Part shown: one piece after another, positions 1 through 10,472 of the stretch
How the letters are laid out: each line of letters starts with the position of its first letter
How positions within the stretch are numbered: the stretch's first letter is position 1
Assembly (NCBI GenBank): GCA_943704525.1
Contig: CALSCQ010001314.1
Coordinates: 1-20,019, forward strand
DNA length: 20,019 bases
Direction of reading: 5' to 3'
Source of the DNA: Pigoraptor vietnamica
Taxonomy: Eukaryota; Opisthokonta; Filasterea
The notes under the pieces: generated by a model
Database searches by the model: none
The model's input: the letters and a program-made list of their open reading frames with translations, nothing else
What the model was told of the DNA's origin: nothing
Program-made: the position numbers and the translations under genes

Positions 1-422
<422 letters not shown>

Positions 423-460
423 GCGACGCACGAGACGGCGAAGAGCGGAGTTGGGAGTGA
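423..460 (+). CDS. Possible terminal exon of an upstream plus-strand gene
   Basis: A T-rich tract followed by GCTGTCGCAG gives a good 3' splice site ending at 422. One frame after it encodes a short charged tail (DARDGEERSWE) and stops with TGA at 458-460. An AATAAA hexamer lies on the same strand at 644-649, about 185 bases after the stop, at a normal 3' UTR distance. The upstream exons are not visible or recognisable, so no function can be given. This would make the unknown gene convergent with the minus-strand gene ending at 862. It could equally be chance. Confidence 0.25.
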
Positions 461-496
461 CAACTGTTTTTGCCGTCCCTGCGCGCGCGCGCGGGA

Positions 497-526
497 GTGT
501 GTGTGTGTGTGTTGTGTGCGTGCGTG

Positions 527-566
<40 letters not shown>

Positions 567-570
567 CTGT
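497..570 (+). repeat. (GT)n microsatellite
   Basis: GT dinucleotides run nearly without break, the purest part being 529-560, with TGTT and CG interruptions on the left. It lies in the presumed 3' flank of the leftmost genes. Confidence 0.9.
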
Positions 571-643
571 GCATGTATGATGCCATATACGTTTATGTCT
601 ATGTGCTGGAGTTATGCGATTTGCGCACCCACGCGTTTCGGCG

Positions 644-649
644 AATAAA
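644..649 (+). promoter_or_regulatory. Candidate polyadenylation signal AATAAA
   Basis: The canonical hexamer on the plus strand lies downstream of the possible terminal exon at 423-460. It has no matching gene on the minus strand. Assignment depends on that uncertain exon being real. Confidence 0.3.
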
Positions 650-861
650 GAAGCACGCACACAGCTTCATTTCGTTTCAATTGGCGCCAAAAACGGCAAA
701 AACGCAACGCAAAAGCCTCCAACACCATATCTCCCTATAGAGGAGGCACGTGCCGCCGCCCAATTAACACGCAGAAAGCGACGCCCGTGTACCGGAATGC
801 CGAGACGAACGGCCACGCACACTAGCGCCCTGCTCTCGCACGCACACAGCGGCATCTTTGT

Positions 862-2512
862 CTAGTCGCGCGAGGGGCGCGGGGGAATCGCGGGCCGCGG
901 CGGCTTGGCCGACGACGACGACCGCCCGTTTGACGAGTATCCGCCTGCGCTTGTCCCGCTCGCTGCGCTGGGCGTGCGCGTCGCAACGGGTGCTCCGTTC
1001 GCAACGCCGAGAGATCCATTCGTCGCGGGCGCAGTTCCGTTCGCAGCACTCCGGCGCGGGGGCACCGGCGGGGTCTCCGAATTGTTGCCGTGTGCGCCCG
1101 TCGCACCCGCCGCACCGCCAGCAACCGGCTGACTCGTTGTCTTCCGCGCGGTCGCGGCCGTCCCTTCGCCCGCCGGAGGGGCCTTGTCGGCACGTGATGC
1201 GGGCCTCAGCCCGTCGCCCACGCCCACGCCGGCACCGGCGCCGTTCAACGCGGCAGAGCCCGTGCGAGTGAGCGCGAGACCGCCCTGCGCACCGCCGTTC
1301 GCGCCGCTCGCCATCCGCGTGACGCTGCGCGCGTTCAAACGACCGACGGCTTCGTCGTGCGGCATGTGTGCGATGGGCTGCGGTGCCGTGGCCGCAAACG
1401 GCGACTGGGTCGCGTCGATGCCCTTGCCGCCGCCCGTCATGCGCATGTAGAGGGCCGACGCGTACAGCAGCTCCTTCTGCAGGCGCGCGGCTTCGTTGCA
1501 TAGCACGGCCACGCGGTCCCTGAGCGCGCTCGGGTCGGCGGGGAGTCCGTCGGGACCGAGGTCGACGGTGATGGTGGAGATGTCGAGTCCGTCGTCGAGC
1601 TTCTTCTTTGCGCCGATGACGTCGCTGTTGTGCGGGCGGCCGTAGGCGTTGTCGACCATGACCTGGAACCCTTCGTTCTTCTCGACTCGTCGAATGACGC
1701 GGGGCTTGTTGCGGACGAAGGGGAAGTAGTAGAGTATGTTGTAGAGCATGCCGTACACGCGCAGAAAGAGGAGGACGGGGAGCTTGTAGATGAGCGGGAA
1801 GAGCACGCGCGTCTCTGGTGCGATGCCGCGGCCGATGGGAGAGAGCACGCGCCAGTTGTAAACGGCGAACACGACGATCTGGAACGCCCACGCGAGGATG
1901 ATTCCCTTGAGGAAGACGACGTAGTTCTTGTACATCACGAGGATGATGATGCCGTAGAAGAAAAACAGCCAGTCGTTGATGATCATGAAGAGGTCGTGCA
2001 GCGCAAGCACGCGCGCCCACACGCCGCGCCACGACCGCACGCTCGGCGGGTGGAAAATCATCTTGACATACTTCCAAAGGAAGCGGTGGCGGCTGACGTC
2101 CCACCCCTTCCCGCGCTGCAGGAACAGCGAGGGCTCGCCGCAGTCGCACGGGCGGAGGCCGAGCTTGTTCGACACGGAGCGCGGGAGGATGTCGCGGATG
2201 TGCACCCAGCAGATGGGGACGTCCGTGCCGACGACGATCGTGCTCGCGCAGTCGACCTTGTAGCCGCCCGTGTGCACTTTGGAGGGCTCCATGATCCACG
2301 GGCGACCGGCCAGCGAGTGCAGGATAAGACCCTGCGGAGGGAAAGAGGGGTCCAGCGTGTGAGCAGAGGAGTCGAGGGGTGGTGCTGGCGAGGGACACAC
2401 GAGAACGACCGCAAAATTCTTAAAAAATGTAATGGAGATAAAGGAGTGTATATGTGGGCGGACGAATGACAGGGAGTGCGTGGTTGAAGGGGAAGTAAGC
2501 ACTGACGACGCC

Positions 2513-2586
<74 letters not shown>

Positions 2587-2904
2587 GGAGGGAAAGGAAG
2601 CCATTGACGATGACTGAGGGAGACGTGCCTGCTGGAGGTCGTCGCCGTGGTGCATCGTGTCGTGGCGATAGAGAATGTCGACAATGTACTCGGTGCGCCA
2701 CGTGTTGAATGCGCCGCTCGCAAAGAGCGTCGTCCCAAAGTGCGCCTGGACGATCTTGAAAAAGCTGAAGGGGGAGAGTGGTGAGCGAGGGAGCATGGAA
2801 GATACCAAACGCACAAGTATACACGCATCGACTCATACACACGACTACACGCACACACACACGCACGCACACACACACACACACGCACGCACACACACAC
2901 ACAC

Positions 2905-2944
<40 letters not shown>

Positions 2945-4310
2945 GCACACACACACACACACACACAACGCACGACAAGGTCACCCACCCTGCGAGCAGA
3001 TACTCCATGTTCTCGAACTGCGCGAGGGCGTACGTTCTGTTCATCGCGCACAGCGGATAAGCGAGGCACTTGACCGCCGGGTCCTCAAAGTAGCTCAGCA
3101 CTTCCTCCTGCGACCACGCGTCCGGCACAATCGTGTCGTCGTCGATCAGCGTGACAAAGTCGATGCGCCGGCTGAAGTTGCGCAGGTTGTATGCCGTTGC
3201 AAACTGCGCGATCGTTTTGTTGCCCTCGGGCAGCGTCCCGAACGAAACGGGCGGCCCGGTGTAGCTCGGGTGCTGCTGAACGTACCGCAGCGTGAGGTCG
3301 CGGCACGCGCGCTCCGTCGCCTCTATCTCCGCCACCGACGAGCCGTTGTCGGCGACGAAAACCTGCCACGGCTCGCTCTTCTTGAGGATGTTCTCCACCG
3401 TCGCGACAATCTTCTTGCTACTGTTGTGGCACGCGATGATGAACGCGTGCCCGCCCTTCTCCGCCTGCGGTACTTCCACCGGGGCCTCCGATACCCGACG
3501 ACGCAGCGTGCTCGCTCCCCCCGTCGCAGCCGACGACGACGCGCCGCCCGCAGCGCCGTTCCCCGAGCCCGCGCCGCCCGCGCCGCTTCCGTTCGCGGCA
3601 GCGGGCGGCTTATACTTCGGGTCGTTCGGGCCCCGCCACGGAACGATAATCGACATGCAGAGCAGCAGGAAGGCGTCCCAGTTCTGCAGCACCATGTACA
3701 TGAGAAAGTACGCGTAGATGGTGGAGACTGTCGCGCGCTCGGCCTCGACGTCCTCCGCGAAGGCGACGACGACCTGCAGCACGGTCATGTCGCGCTGCCG
3801 AGAGCGCGCGAAGATGGCGAGGGACGTGCCGAGGAGCATGATGAAAGCGATGCCCTGCAGCGAACCGAGCCCTTGCTGGACGCGTTTGCGGTGGCGCACC
3901 GAGTAACAGTAGAGGACCTTGCCAAACACCGGACGGACGACGCCGACGTAGAAGAGCGCGGCCATGACGACGGCGAAGGAGGCGAGGATGAGGTACTTTT
4001 GCGCCGCCTTGAGGTTGTCGGTGGATGTCGTCGTGCACTCGCAGTGCTGCTGCGCGCGGGGAAACGAGTCGACGGGGTTCGCGAGGCCTCGATACTTGAA
4101 CATGGCGGTGGAGATATTGTGGGCGCCGACCTTGTACCGCTCGCAGAAGCACGGCTGCGACCACATGTCCCATTTGTAGATCTGTGGGTTCGGTGTGGCA
4201 TGTGCGCAAGAGTTGAGGTGAGCTGTTTGCTTTGAAACATTGTGAAAAGATAACACATGGAGCCACTGTTGAGGGAGACGCACACACACACAGACAGGCA
4301 CGGACGCACA

Positions 4311-4388
<78 letters not shown>

Positions 4389-6991
4389 GCACACGAACCT
4401 GCTTCTGCAGCTTGACGTTGTTGAACCACAGCTCGAGGCCAATGCCTCCCACGGCCGTCTGCTGCGTGATGGTAAGATTCGACTTGCCTTGGAACGTGTA
4501 AACCATTCGCAGCGAGGGATCGGAAAAACCGAAGAAGCTCCACGGCACGCGTGCCTCGATCACGTTGTCCTTCACCTGACGTTTGAAGGGCCGTGTGAGG
4601 GATATTGGCAAATCACACACACAGGCGGCACACACACACACACACACAACAACACACAACACACGCACGCACGCATGCACACACACACCCCCGCATACAC
4701 CCGCACAGATAAACACACCGCATGCGCGAGAACGACCACGCTTGCACGGCGTCTGAGTGCTGCACCCACCTGGTAACCCGCGAGATTGTTGAAGTCCGGG
4801 TCCGTCACCTTCGTCGTCCCCTGCACGAGCTGCCCCGCCGTGAACAGCGTGTGCGGAAAGTAGTACGGCTCTCTCGGGAACCCGCGCCGGGGCACTTCCG
4901 TCGGCACTTTGGTGATAATCTCAAAGATGTGGAATCGCCCACGCGCGCTGTTCGCGAGGATCGAGGCGTCGTCCAGCAGCCGCACGCGCTCGGCGTAGCG
5001 CCGCAGCCACCAGCTCATAGCGTCGTTCGAATACGCCGCGACGCCGCCCGTCCCGAACGCGAGAAGGTAGTCGATTTGGCTGTCGAAGCGGATGGTCTCG
5101 AACACGTCGGCGAAGAACGAGCCCTCCGTGGGAACGCTGTCGACGCCAATCCACAGCTGGTCGTTGGGCTGCCACGGCGCAAACTTTTCCGCGAGGATGT
5201 AGACGAACGAGGCGTCGTGGGTGATGAGCACGCGCTTCACTCCCGGCAGATTGCCGCCGATGTTCGGCGCCTCGAGGGTCGTCCAGTCGCTCGAGTCGCC
5301 GTCGACATCGACGTCCCAGCGAGGCTCGACGGCGATGATGCCGAAATACTGCTCCGAGCTGAGCGTGTTGTGCCACGCCTTGCGGTTGAGGTCCCACTTG
5401 ATCGTGTTCCAGCTGCGCTTGAACCACTCGTCCGTCAATTCAAAGAGGATGACGCCCTGGTAGCCCTGCGCGTACATCATGTCCATCGTCTCGACGAGCA
5501 TGATCCCTTGCTGGTCCTCGCGCACGTGACCGTGGTCGCGGTTCTTGTAGCCAAAGTGCGCCGAACCGAGCGACGTCGGAAAGCCCGTCTCGGAAATAAC
5601 GAGCATGTAGTCTGCAAAGTACCGCCGGTACTCGATAAGGTACCACTCGAAGGGGTCGTCGGTCGACTGCCCCGTCTCGCTCTTCGGGTAGCCGTAATCG
5701 GCGAGGCTGTAGCGCAGAAAGTCCTGCGAGCGGGAGGTGTCAGTGCATCCCCCCCGCACGATTAGCGACTGCATTGAACGGGAGTGTGTGCGTGCGTGCG
5801 TGTGTGCGTGTTCATGATGTCTGCGTGCGTGCCGTGTGTGTCTGTGTGTGGGGAACACTTGGGCGCCCACTTACGGGGTAGTAGCAGTAGAGATGCTCCT
5901 GCGAATTGACCAGATCGCTATGGTGAGCGAAAAGTGCACTGCAAGCCACGAACAACGGAACTAACACACACCCAAACGCCACATGATAACGCACACACAT
6001 ACACAAACGCGCGCGCGCGCACACCCCCACAAACACAGTGACACAAACACACGACCAGGCCGGCAGCCCTACGCACGCACGCACGCGTCGCACCCACCGT
6101 GACCCAGTACCCCGCCGCCCACTCCGGGCTGAGAATGAAGTGCTTGGAATTGACCGTCATCCAGTCCTCGTACGAGATGTCTGGCTGGGGCTCCAGCGGG
6201 TGGTGGAGGGGGTCCGTCGTGACCCAGTTCGATACGGCCATGGGAAACATCCACCCCTGGTTCGCATTCAGCGTGCAGAGGTAGTCGAGCATGATGCACA
6301 GCCAGTTCTCGAACGTGTTCGAGTCGGGGGAACACCGCACCCACCGCCCCGTGTACGGCGCGCCGGGGAACACGTTGTAGTTCGTCTTGTTAACGGCGAA
6401 CGGCTCCCACTCGGTCCCCATGAGCCACCCGAGGACCCACTGCGAAATGTCCGACGTGTACGTCCCAAACACCCCGTTTGCATACTCGACTACGCCCGTC
6501 CCGTGCGCCGCCGTCGTCGTCTTCTCGATAAACTTCTTCATCTTCGAGTAGATGTCGTCCTCGAACGCGTCCGCGCCCCACCCGTCCGGCCCCGAGAGCT
6601 CCTCGTCCGGCGACCACACGCCGTGTATCACGTAGAGGGGATCGTTGGGCGATGTGATCGTGTTCCACTGGACGATCGCGTCGTAGAAGGAGGGCGGCAG
6701 CGTCGTGTAGATGCGAATCACGTTGCAGCCGAGCGTCTGCGTGTACTTGAAGTAGCGGAGGTAGTCGTCCTTTGTGAGCGGGAGCTCGCCGGGGTCGTGG
6801 CCAGGCTTGGACGCGCCGATGTTCATGCCGGAGATGTAGCCGAACTGCACCCACGTGTTGCCCTTGAGCTGCCACAGCTGCCCGTTCTCCACGCGAAAGT
6901 TCATCTTGTATCCCGCAGCAAGCGAAGGCGCGTGCGCGAGGCACACGAGGATCGCAATCGCCGCGCACGCGGCTGCGCGTAGTCGCGCCAT
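862..6991 (-). CDS. Membrane GH-CBM9-GT2 fusion: glycoside hydrolase plus processive-type glycosyltransferase
   Basis: Seven exons on the minus strand (6991-6098, 5898-5875, 5723-4770, 4575-4399, 4181-2989, 2764-2629, 2331-862) join in frame to 4848 nt, or 1615 residues. The start is the first ATG, followed by a signal peptide (residues 1-26). Residues about 30-430 form a clan-A-like TIM-barrel glycoside hydrolase, with candidate acid/base E194 (GTEWEP) and nucleophile E351 (ISETGF). Residues about 440-683 resemble a CBM9/DOMON-type sugar-binding domain (DGDSSDW, then VIEARVPWSFFG). Three helices follow (about 746-766, 793-808, 838-865), placing the GT2 domain in the cytosol. The GT2 domain has D961 (VADNGSS), D1030-D1032 (LIDDDT), GDDLQQ at 1121-1126 and QRGKGW at 1198-1203. 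Further helices and a Pro/Ala/Gly tail with PxxP motifs close the protein. The inferred role is synthesis and trimming of an extracellular polysaccharide; the sugar is unknown. GH-GT2 fusions are known in bacterial glucan synthesis (NdvB, GH17-GT2). The last intron is GC-AG. Confidence 0.88.
2332..2628 (-). other. GC-AG intron 6 of the GH-GT2 gene
   Basis: Read on the minus strand, the exon ends CTCCAGCAG and the intron begins GCACGT; it ends CCTCCGCAG. Only this junction keeps the frame and rebuilds the conserved GT2 segment GDDLQQ-GLILHSL. The nearest GT (four bases into the intron) gives the wrong phase. The 297-nt intron holds a 72-bp dinucleotide array that reads CA on the sense strand, unlike most introns of this gene. 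Confidence 0.75.
2514..2585 (+). repeat. (GT)n microsatellite in intron 6
   Basis: A pure GT array of about 36 copies on the plus strand, CA in the sense of the host gene, lies entirely inside intron 6 of the GH-GT2 gene. Confidence 0.95.
2848..2967 (-). repeat. Compound (AC)n/(GCAC)n array in intron 5
   Basis: AC dinucleotides with periodic ACGC interruptions lie in the 224-nt intron 2988-2765. They read as GT on the sense (minus) strand. The intron has donor GTGGGT and acceptor CTTCAG. Confidence 0.93.
4319..4383 (-). repeat. (AC)n microsatellite in intron 4
   Basis: A pure AC array on the plus strand, GT in the sense of the host gene, with a shorter impure array just left of it at 4281-4318. 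Both lie inside intron 4398-4182 (donor GTTCGT, acceptor CCACAG). Confidence 0.95.
4616..4690 (-). repeat. Impure CA-rich array in intron 3
   Basis: CA-rich simple sequence lies inside intron 4769-4576, reading as GT on the sense strand. The intron donor is GTGGGT and the acceptor ends ACGTCAG. Confidence 0.85.
5781..5850 (+). repeat. Impure GT-rich array in intron 2
   Basis: GT/GTGC repeats on the plus strand lie inside intron 5874-5724, reading as CA on the sense strand. This intron has the textbook donor GTAAGT. Confidence 0.85.
5875..5898 (-). other. 24-nt microexon of the GH-GT2 gene
   Basis: On the minus strand ATTCGCAG precedes GAGCATCTC and TACTACCCC precedes GTAAGT. The exon encodes EHLYCYYP in phase 0. 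Joining it between GYWVT and DFLRYS gives a continuous glycoside hydrolase segment with an aromatic HLYCYYPDF motif, as expected before a late strand of the barrel. The alternative upstream acceptor (CCATAG) breaks the frame. Confidence 0.8.
5986..6060 (-). repeat. CA/CG-rich simple sequence in intron 1
   Basis: CA-rich and GC-alternating simple sequence, reading GT-rich on the sense strand, lies inside intron 6097-5899 (donor GTGGGT). Confidence 0.75.
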
Positions 6992-7490
6992 TCCGAGCGT
7001 TTTGCGCGGCGTACGCGCGCGTGTGTGCGTGTGCGCGTGTGTGTGTGCGTGCGAGCAATAGAAATCCGCCGTCGCAACAGCGCAACTGGCTATTAGCAAA
7101 ACGCGACCATACGTGGCGAGAGAGAGGTCCGCACTTATGAGCGCTCGTGAGGGAGAAACAGAGGACCGCGGGGAGCAGCGAAGCGACGCGGAGGCTGAGT
7201 CAACAATAAGAGGCAGATTCGCAATTGGCAGGTGTCCCTGCACGGATGAAGGAAGAGAGAGAGCGAGGGACACGCACAGTCGCGTAGAGAGGCCACGACA
7301 GACGTCCGTAGAAAACACACTGTTGCGGCAGAGAAGACACGGGGTGCTCGTCGCACACCCAAACGCCCGAAATGGAACACGGGAGAGAGGCGCGCACGTG
7401 GGCCGGCGCCGATCTTCCCCTCACGGCCATTATGGGGGCGGTCTTAAGCCGGGTGTCACCGGCTGCGTCACCGTGCTGAACGAGTAGTGT

Positions 7491-7590
7491 GCGTGCGTGT
7501 GCACGAGTGTGTGCATGAGTGTGCGTGCGTGCGTGTGTGTGCGTGCGTGCGTGTGCACGAGTGTGCATGAGTGTGCGTGCGTGTGTGCGT
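7491..7590 (+). repeat. Two tandem copies of a ~50-bp GT-rich unit
   Basis: Two near-identical units, about 7491-7540 and 7541-7590, each contain GTGCACGAGTGTG and CATGAGTGTGCGTGCG in the same order. They differ by a few GT or GC dinucleotides. This is a minisatellite grown from simple GT sequence. Confidence 0.75.
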
Positions 7591-7828
7591 GTGCGTGTGT
7601 ACGTGTGCGTGTGTGCGTGCGCGCAGTATGGTAAAAGGGCTTACGGTTCATTTTTCCGCGCCTGGTGCAAGGCGTTCGGCGCGCGCGTGTGAGTGCGGGG
7701 GTGCGAGGTGTGCCTGTTTGGCGGCACCTCGGACAGGGTGACCCTGGAACCCCGCGAAGGCAGAGGACCTTCTGAGAGCCAGCGTAATTGTAAGGAATGC
7801 GGCTTGCGGCGGAACAGTCGGTGTGTAG

Positions 7829-7867
7829 GTGTGTGTGTGTGTGCGTGTGTGTGTGTGTGTGTATGTG

Positions 7868-7908
<41 letters not shown>

Positions 7909-7926
7909 GTGTGTGTGCGTGCGTGT
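7829..7926 (+). repeat. (GT)n array with GC and TA interruptions
   Basis: A nearly continuous GT array in the spacer upstream of the GH-GT2 gene, reading as CA on the strand of both flanking genes. Confidence 0.92.
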
Positions 7927-8379
7927 AGAAGATCAACACAATCTTGATGAAAGCGGGCAGCACAAGCTATTTCATACATTATCTGTAATAATCAGAACCG
8001 CAGTATTTATTACATTTTATAAATTAATACTACTATATTGATTCCTTTCTATAGCAAGTGGAATTTAGACTACTAAGCACAGCCACTTGGTTCTTGCGTT
8101 GTTGTTGTGACAATAATTTTCAGCCGTTCCAAGAGAGTCCAATGACACAGACGACGCTCACGTGAGAGAGACTCGACTTGCTCATTCATTCCGCAGCCGC
8201 ACGCAACTACCCGCGTTCAACACGGGCACAACGCACGCAACGCAAAAGCACAGAGCAAAACGCCAAAATGACTCGCAAAATCCAAAACGGAAGGAAAGAA
8301 TGAAAAAATATAAACGACGCAAAAGTGAAAACAAGCAAAAATCCTAAGCGACCAGTGCCACTCTCCCACGCGACTCGCT

Positions 8380-10181
8380 TCAGGCGGCCGCACGGCCGGC
8401 GCGGCTCTTCTCCGCCACGAGCGCGTTAATCTTGACCCACACCTTCTCGCGCGCATCCGCGGCCCAAATGAGGTCCATGTGCTCGTACAGCTCGACGCCC
8501 TCCGCGTGCACGAGGTTCACCTTCCCGCCCTCGCGCAGCTCCTTCTCGAGGCGTCCGCCGTGGACGAGCGAGTCGCGCTTGCCGTAGAACATGGCGACGG
8601 GGCACGTGATGTTGTGCGGGTTGTAAGCCTCCGACTCGCCGTACGGGCACAGGCGGCCCACGCGGAGGTTCTCGGCCCAGTGCATGATGAGCTTGACGGA
8701 CGTCGGCTTGGGGGTGAACTGGAAAAACTTGGGCTTGTTGTGCTGGTGCCAGAGGGCGTCGCCCCAACCGAAGAGGTAGTTGAACATGACGTAGGCCATG
8801 CTCGTGAAAACGGCGACGGGCGCGTAGTCCTGGACGACGTTCATGATGGGGATAAACGCCTTAGTGCCAAAGAAGCGCACAAACGTCTCGCGGGGCTGGT
8901 TGACCATGTACGACAGCGCCCAGTGGCTGCGGCAGGGGAGGGGTGGAATGTGTAAGCTCGTAAGCTCCTATTCATGATACACGCGCATACACACACACAT
9001 GCGCACACACCCATCTACACATACACACACACACACATACACATATGCACTCCCACAGCACGCACACGAGCACGCGCACATGCACACACGCACACGAGCA
9101 CGCGCACATGCACACACAGGCGCACACTGCAGACACCCACTTCACGGGCCCAATAAGGTACGCGGGCGCGAGCGCAATGAAGAGGTTGAGCTTGTCGCCG
9201 ATGGCGGGGTCGTGCGAGAGGCCGAGGAACGCCTGCGCGTTGCCCTGCGAGTGCCCAATGTACGTGCAGCGCTCGTGGCCGCTCTCCTTGCAGACGTAGT
9301 GCACGAGCGCGGGGAAGTCGAACCGGCCGAGCTCGTCAAGGCCCCAGTCCCAAAACTCGCGCTCGCCCGGGCGCAGCGCCTGGTGCTTGGGGACGACGCC
9401 GCGGTTGTTGCCGAGCCACACGTCGTAGCTGCATAAATGGAAGCACACGTGTGAGCACGGGGACATTACGCCATGACATTATGAACGTTGCGTGTGATGC
9501 GACGCGCGAAAATCCGAAAATGATGGCGCACTCACCCCTGGTCGGCGAGGTAGAAAGCAAGGCTGTCCTCTTGGCTGCTGACAAAGATGCCGGCCGATTG
9601 GAAGAGGCCGTGCTGCACGAGAATGGGCTTGAACGACGCCGCGTTGTCCTTCGCCTCGGCGCGGAAGACGCGGTAAACCTGCGTCGGCACATTACGTCAG
9701 CAACCAAGCCCAACGAATTCAGAGCATGTAGCAGGTAACGCACACGTCCCCAGCGCCCGACAGACACGTGCGTCACACACAGCGCTGACACGCGACGCAC
9801 CTGCAGAATGAACCCGTCGTCCGTCAGCACCTCGTGCTCCTCGAAGCAGTAGCCGTAGCGCGTCGCATAGTAGCGAACGTCCGAGCAGTGGCGCTCGTCG
9901 GCATGGGGGCGGTGCGGGCGGCTCCCAAACAGCGACTTGGCGAGAAGCGCCGCGGCAAGGTCGAGGCGCCACCACTTGCCGTCCACGCGCGCCTTGTACT
10001 CCTCAAAATATGCGCAGAGAACGAGGTAGAAGAGGCAGATGCACGAAAGGACCTGCCCGCTGAGCTCCTCAAACCAAGTCCCCGCGCGAGGCACGAAGCT
10101 CTCCTTCCAGAGGTAGAGGACGATGGCAAGCGCGCTCGTCACGCCGAGGCCGACAAGCTCTTGACCCGAAAACTCCATCAT
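8380..10181 (-). CDS. Membrane-anchored acid lipase / steryl ester hydrolase family alpha/beta hydrolase
   Basis: Four exons (10181-9801, 9678-9536, 9428-9141, 8926-8380) join to 1359 nt, or 452 residues. The likely product hydrolyses steryl esters or triacylglycerols, as in the family of human LIPA and yeast Tgl1, Yeh1 and Yeh2. Two hydrophobic segments (residues 9-24, 43-59) replace a cleaved signal peptide, as in the yeast members. The lid/AB-lipase motif follows (HEVLTDDGFILQ-VYRV), then the oxyanion HG at 150-151 (LVQHGLFQS), DVWLGNNRG at 177-185 and the nucleophile elbow GHSQGN with S234. D389 (GKRDSLV) and H420 (YEHMDLIW) complete the triad. Introns have donors GTGCGT, GTGAGT and GTGGGT. 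The third carries a CA-rich minisatellite. The paired ATG at 10181 starts just before the first hydrophobic segment; an upstream in-frame ATG at 10241 is possible but less likely. Substrate and organelle are inferred. Confidence 0.9.
8972..9061 (-). repeat. CA-rich array in lipase intron 3
   Basis: Impure CA repeats, GT on the sense strand, fill much of intron 9140-8927 next to an exact 28-bp tandem duplication. Confidence 0.85.
9062..9117 (-). repeat. Exact tandem duplication of a 28-bp unit
   Basis: Bases 9062-9089 and 9090-9117 are identical. Each unit starts GCACACGAGCACG and ends ATGCACACAC. It lies in lipase intron 3 and looks recently duplicated. Confidence 0.9.
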
Positions 10182-10375
10182 CGCAAACCAAAATCGTATT
10201 GGCGCGCTGTGGGCACGCCCTAGACTCAGCTGGCAACGCACAAATCGAAGCGGAGATTGCGATTAAAAAAAGATGCAATGATATTACCAGACTGGCAAGC
10301 CCTACGACGACACTGCTTGTGTCCCGTGTGCGCGAGTGTGTCGTGTGTTTGGGTTTGGTGCGCGTATTCGTGTTC

Positions 10376-10412
10376 GTGTGTGTGTGTGTGTGTGTGTGCG
10401 CGTGTGTGTGTG
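10376..10412 (+). repeat. (GT)n microsatellite upstream of the lipase gene
   Basis: A short GT array with a GCGC interruption, reading CA in the sense of the lipase gene, lies about 200 bases upstream of its start codon. Confidence 0.85.
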
Positions 10413-10437
10413 CCTCCCACAACACAACCGCCGATTT

Positions 10438-10472
10438 CAAAATTAATTATCCAATTTTGAAAATTAATTTTG
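10438..10472. repeat. AT-rich inverted repeat, 11-bp arms
   Basis: CAAAATTAATT at 10438-10448 is perfectly complementary to AATTAATTTTG at 10462-10472, with a 13-base loop. It sits at the edge of the CAGT-rich spacer. It could form a cruciform or simply reflect local AT richness. Confidence 0.7.

Larger units (their letters stand above)
461..861. other. Intergenic or 3' UTR region between convergent genes
   Basis: This stretch holds a GC dinucleotide run near 481-493, a GT array, a plus-strand AATAAA at 644-649 and the palindrome GGCACGTGCC at 745-754. No minus-strand AATAAA is seen for the gene ending at 862. Nothing coding is evident. Confidence 0.5.
6992..8379. other. Spacer between GH-GT2 gene and lipase gene
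   Basis: This 1.4-kb stretch should hold the 5' region of the GH-GT2 gene (just above 6991) and the 3' UTR of the lipase gene (just below 8380). It contains GT/GC alternating sequence at 7010-7053, a duplicated GT-rich unit at 7491-7590, a GT array at 7829-7926 and an AT-rich patch near 7965-8060. A minus-strand AATAAA is at 8011-8006, about 370 bases past the lipase stop, so its use is doubtful. The palindrome CTCACGTGAG is at 8157-8166. No tRNA or other gene is recognised. Confidence 0.6.

Noticed and set aside
2778-5765. Long plus-strand open frames (2778-4235, 4722-5765) opposite the GH-GT2 gene
   Set aside because: They are antisense shadows of GC-rich coding exons. Their products are Arg/Val/Glu-rich with no family features, and the minus-strand frames carry clear domain motifs and splice sites.
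7640-7830. Possible tRNA or other structured RNA in the spacer
   Set aside because: No cloverleaf, A/B box pair or CCA-compatible acceptor stem could be assembled by eye.
862-10181. GH-GT2 and lipase genes as a co-transcribed unit
   Set aside because: They share a strand but are 1.4 kb apart, with independent start codons and repeats between. Nothing suggests linked function.
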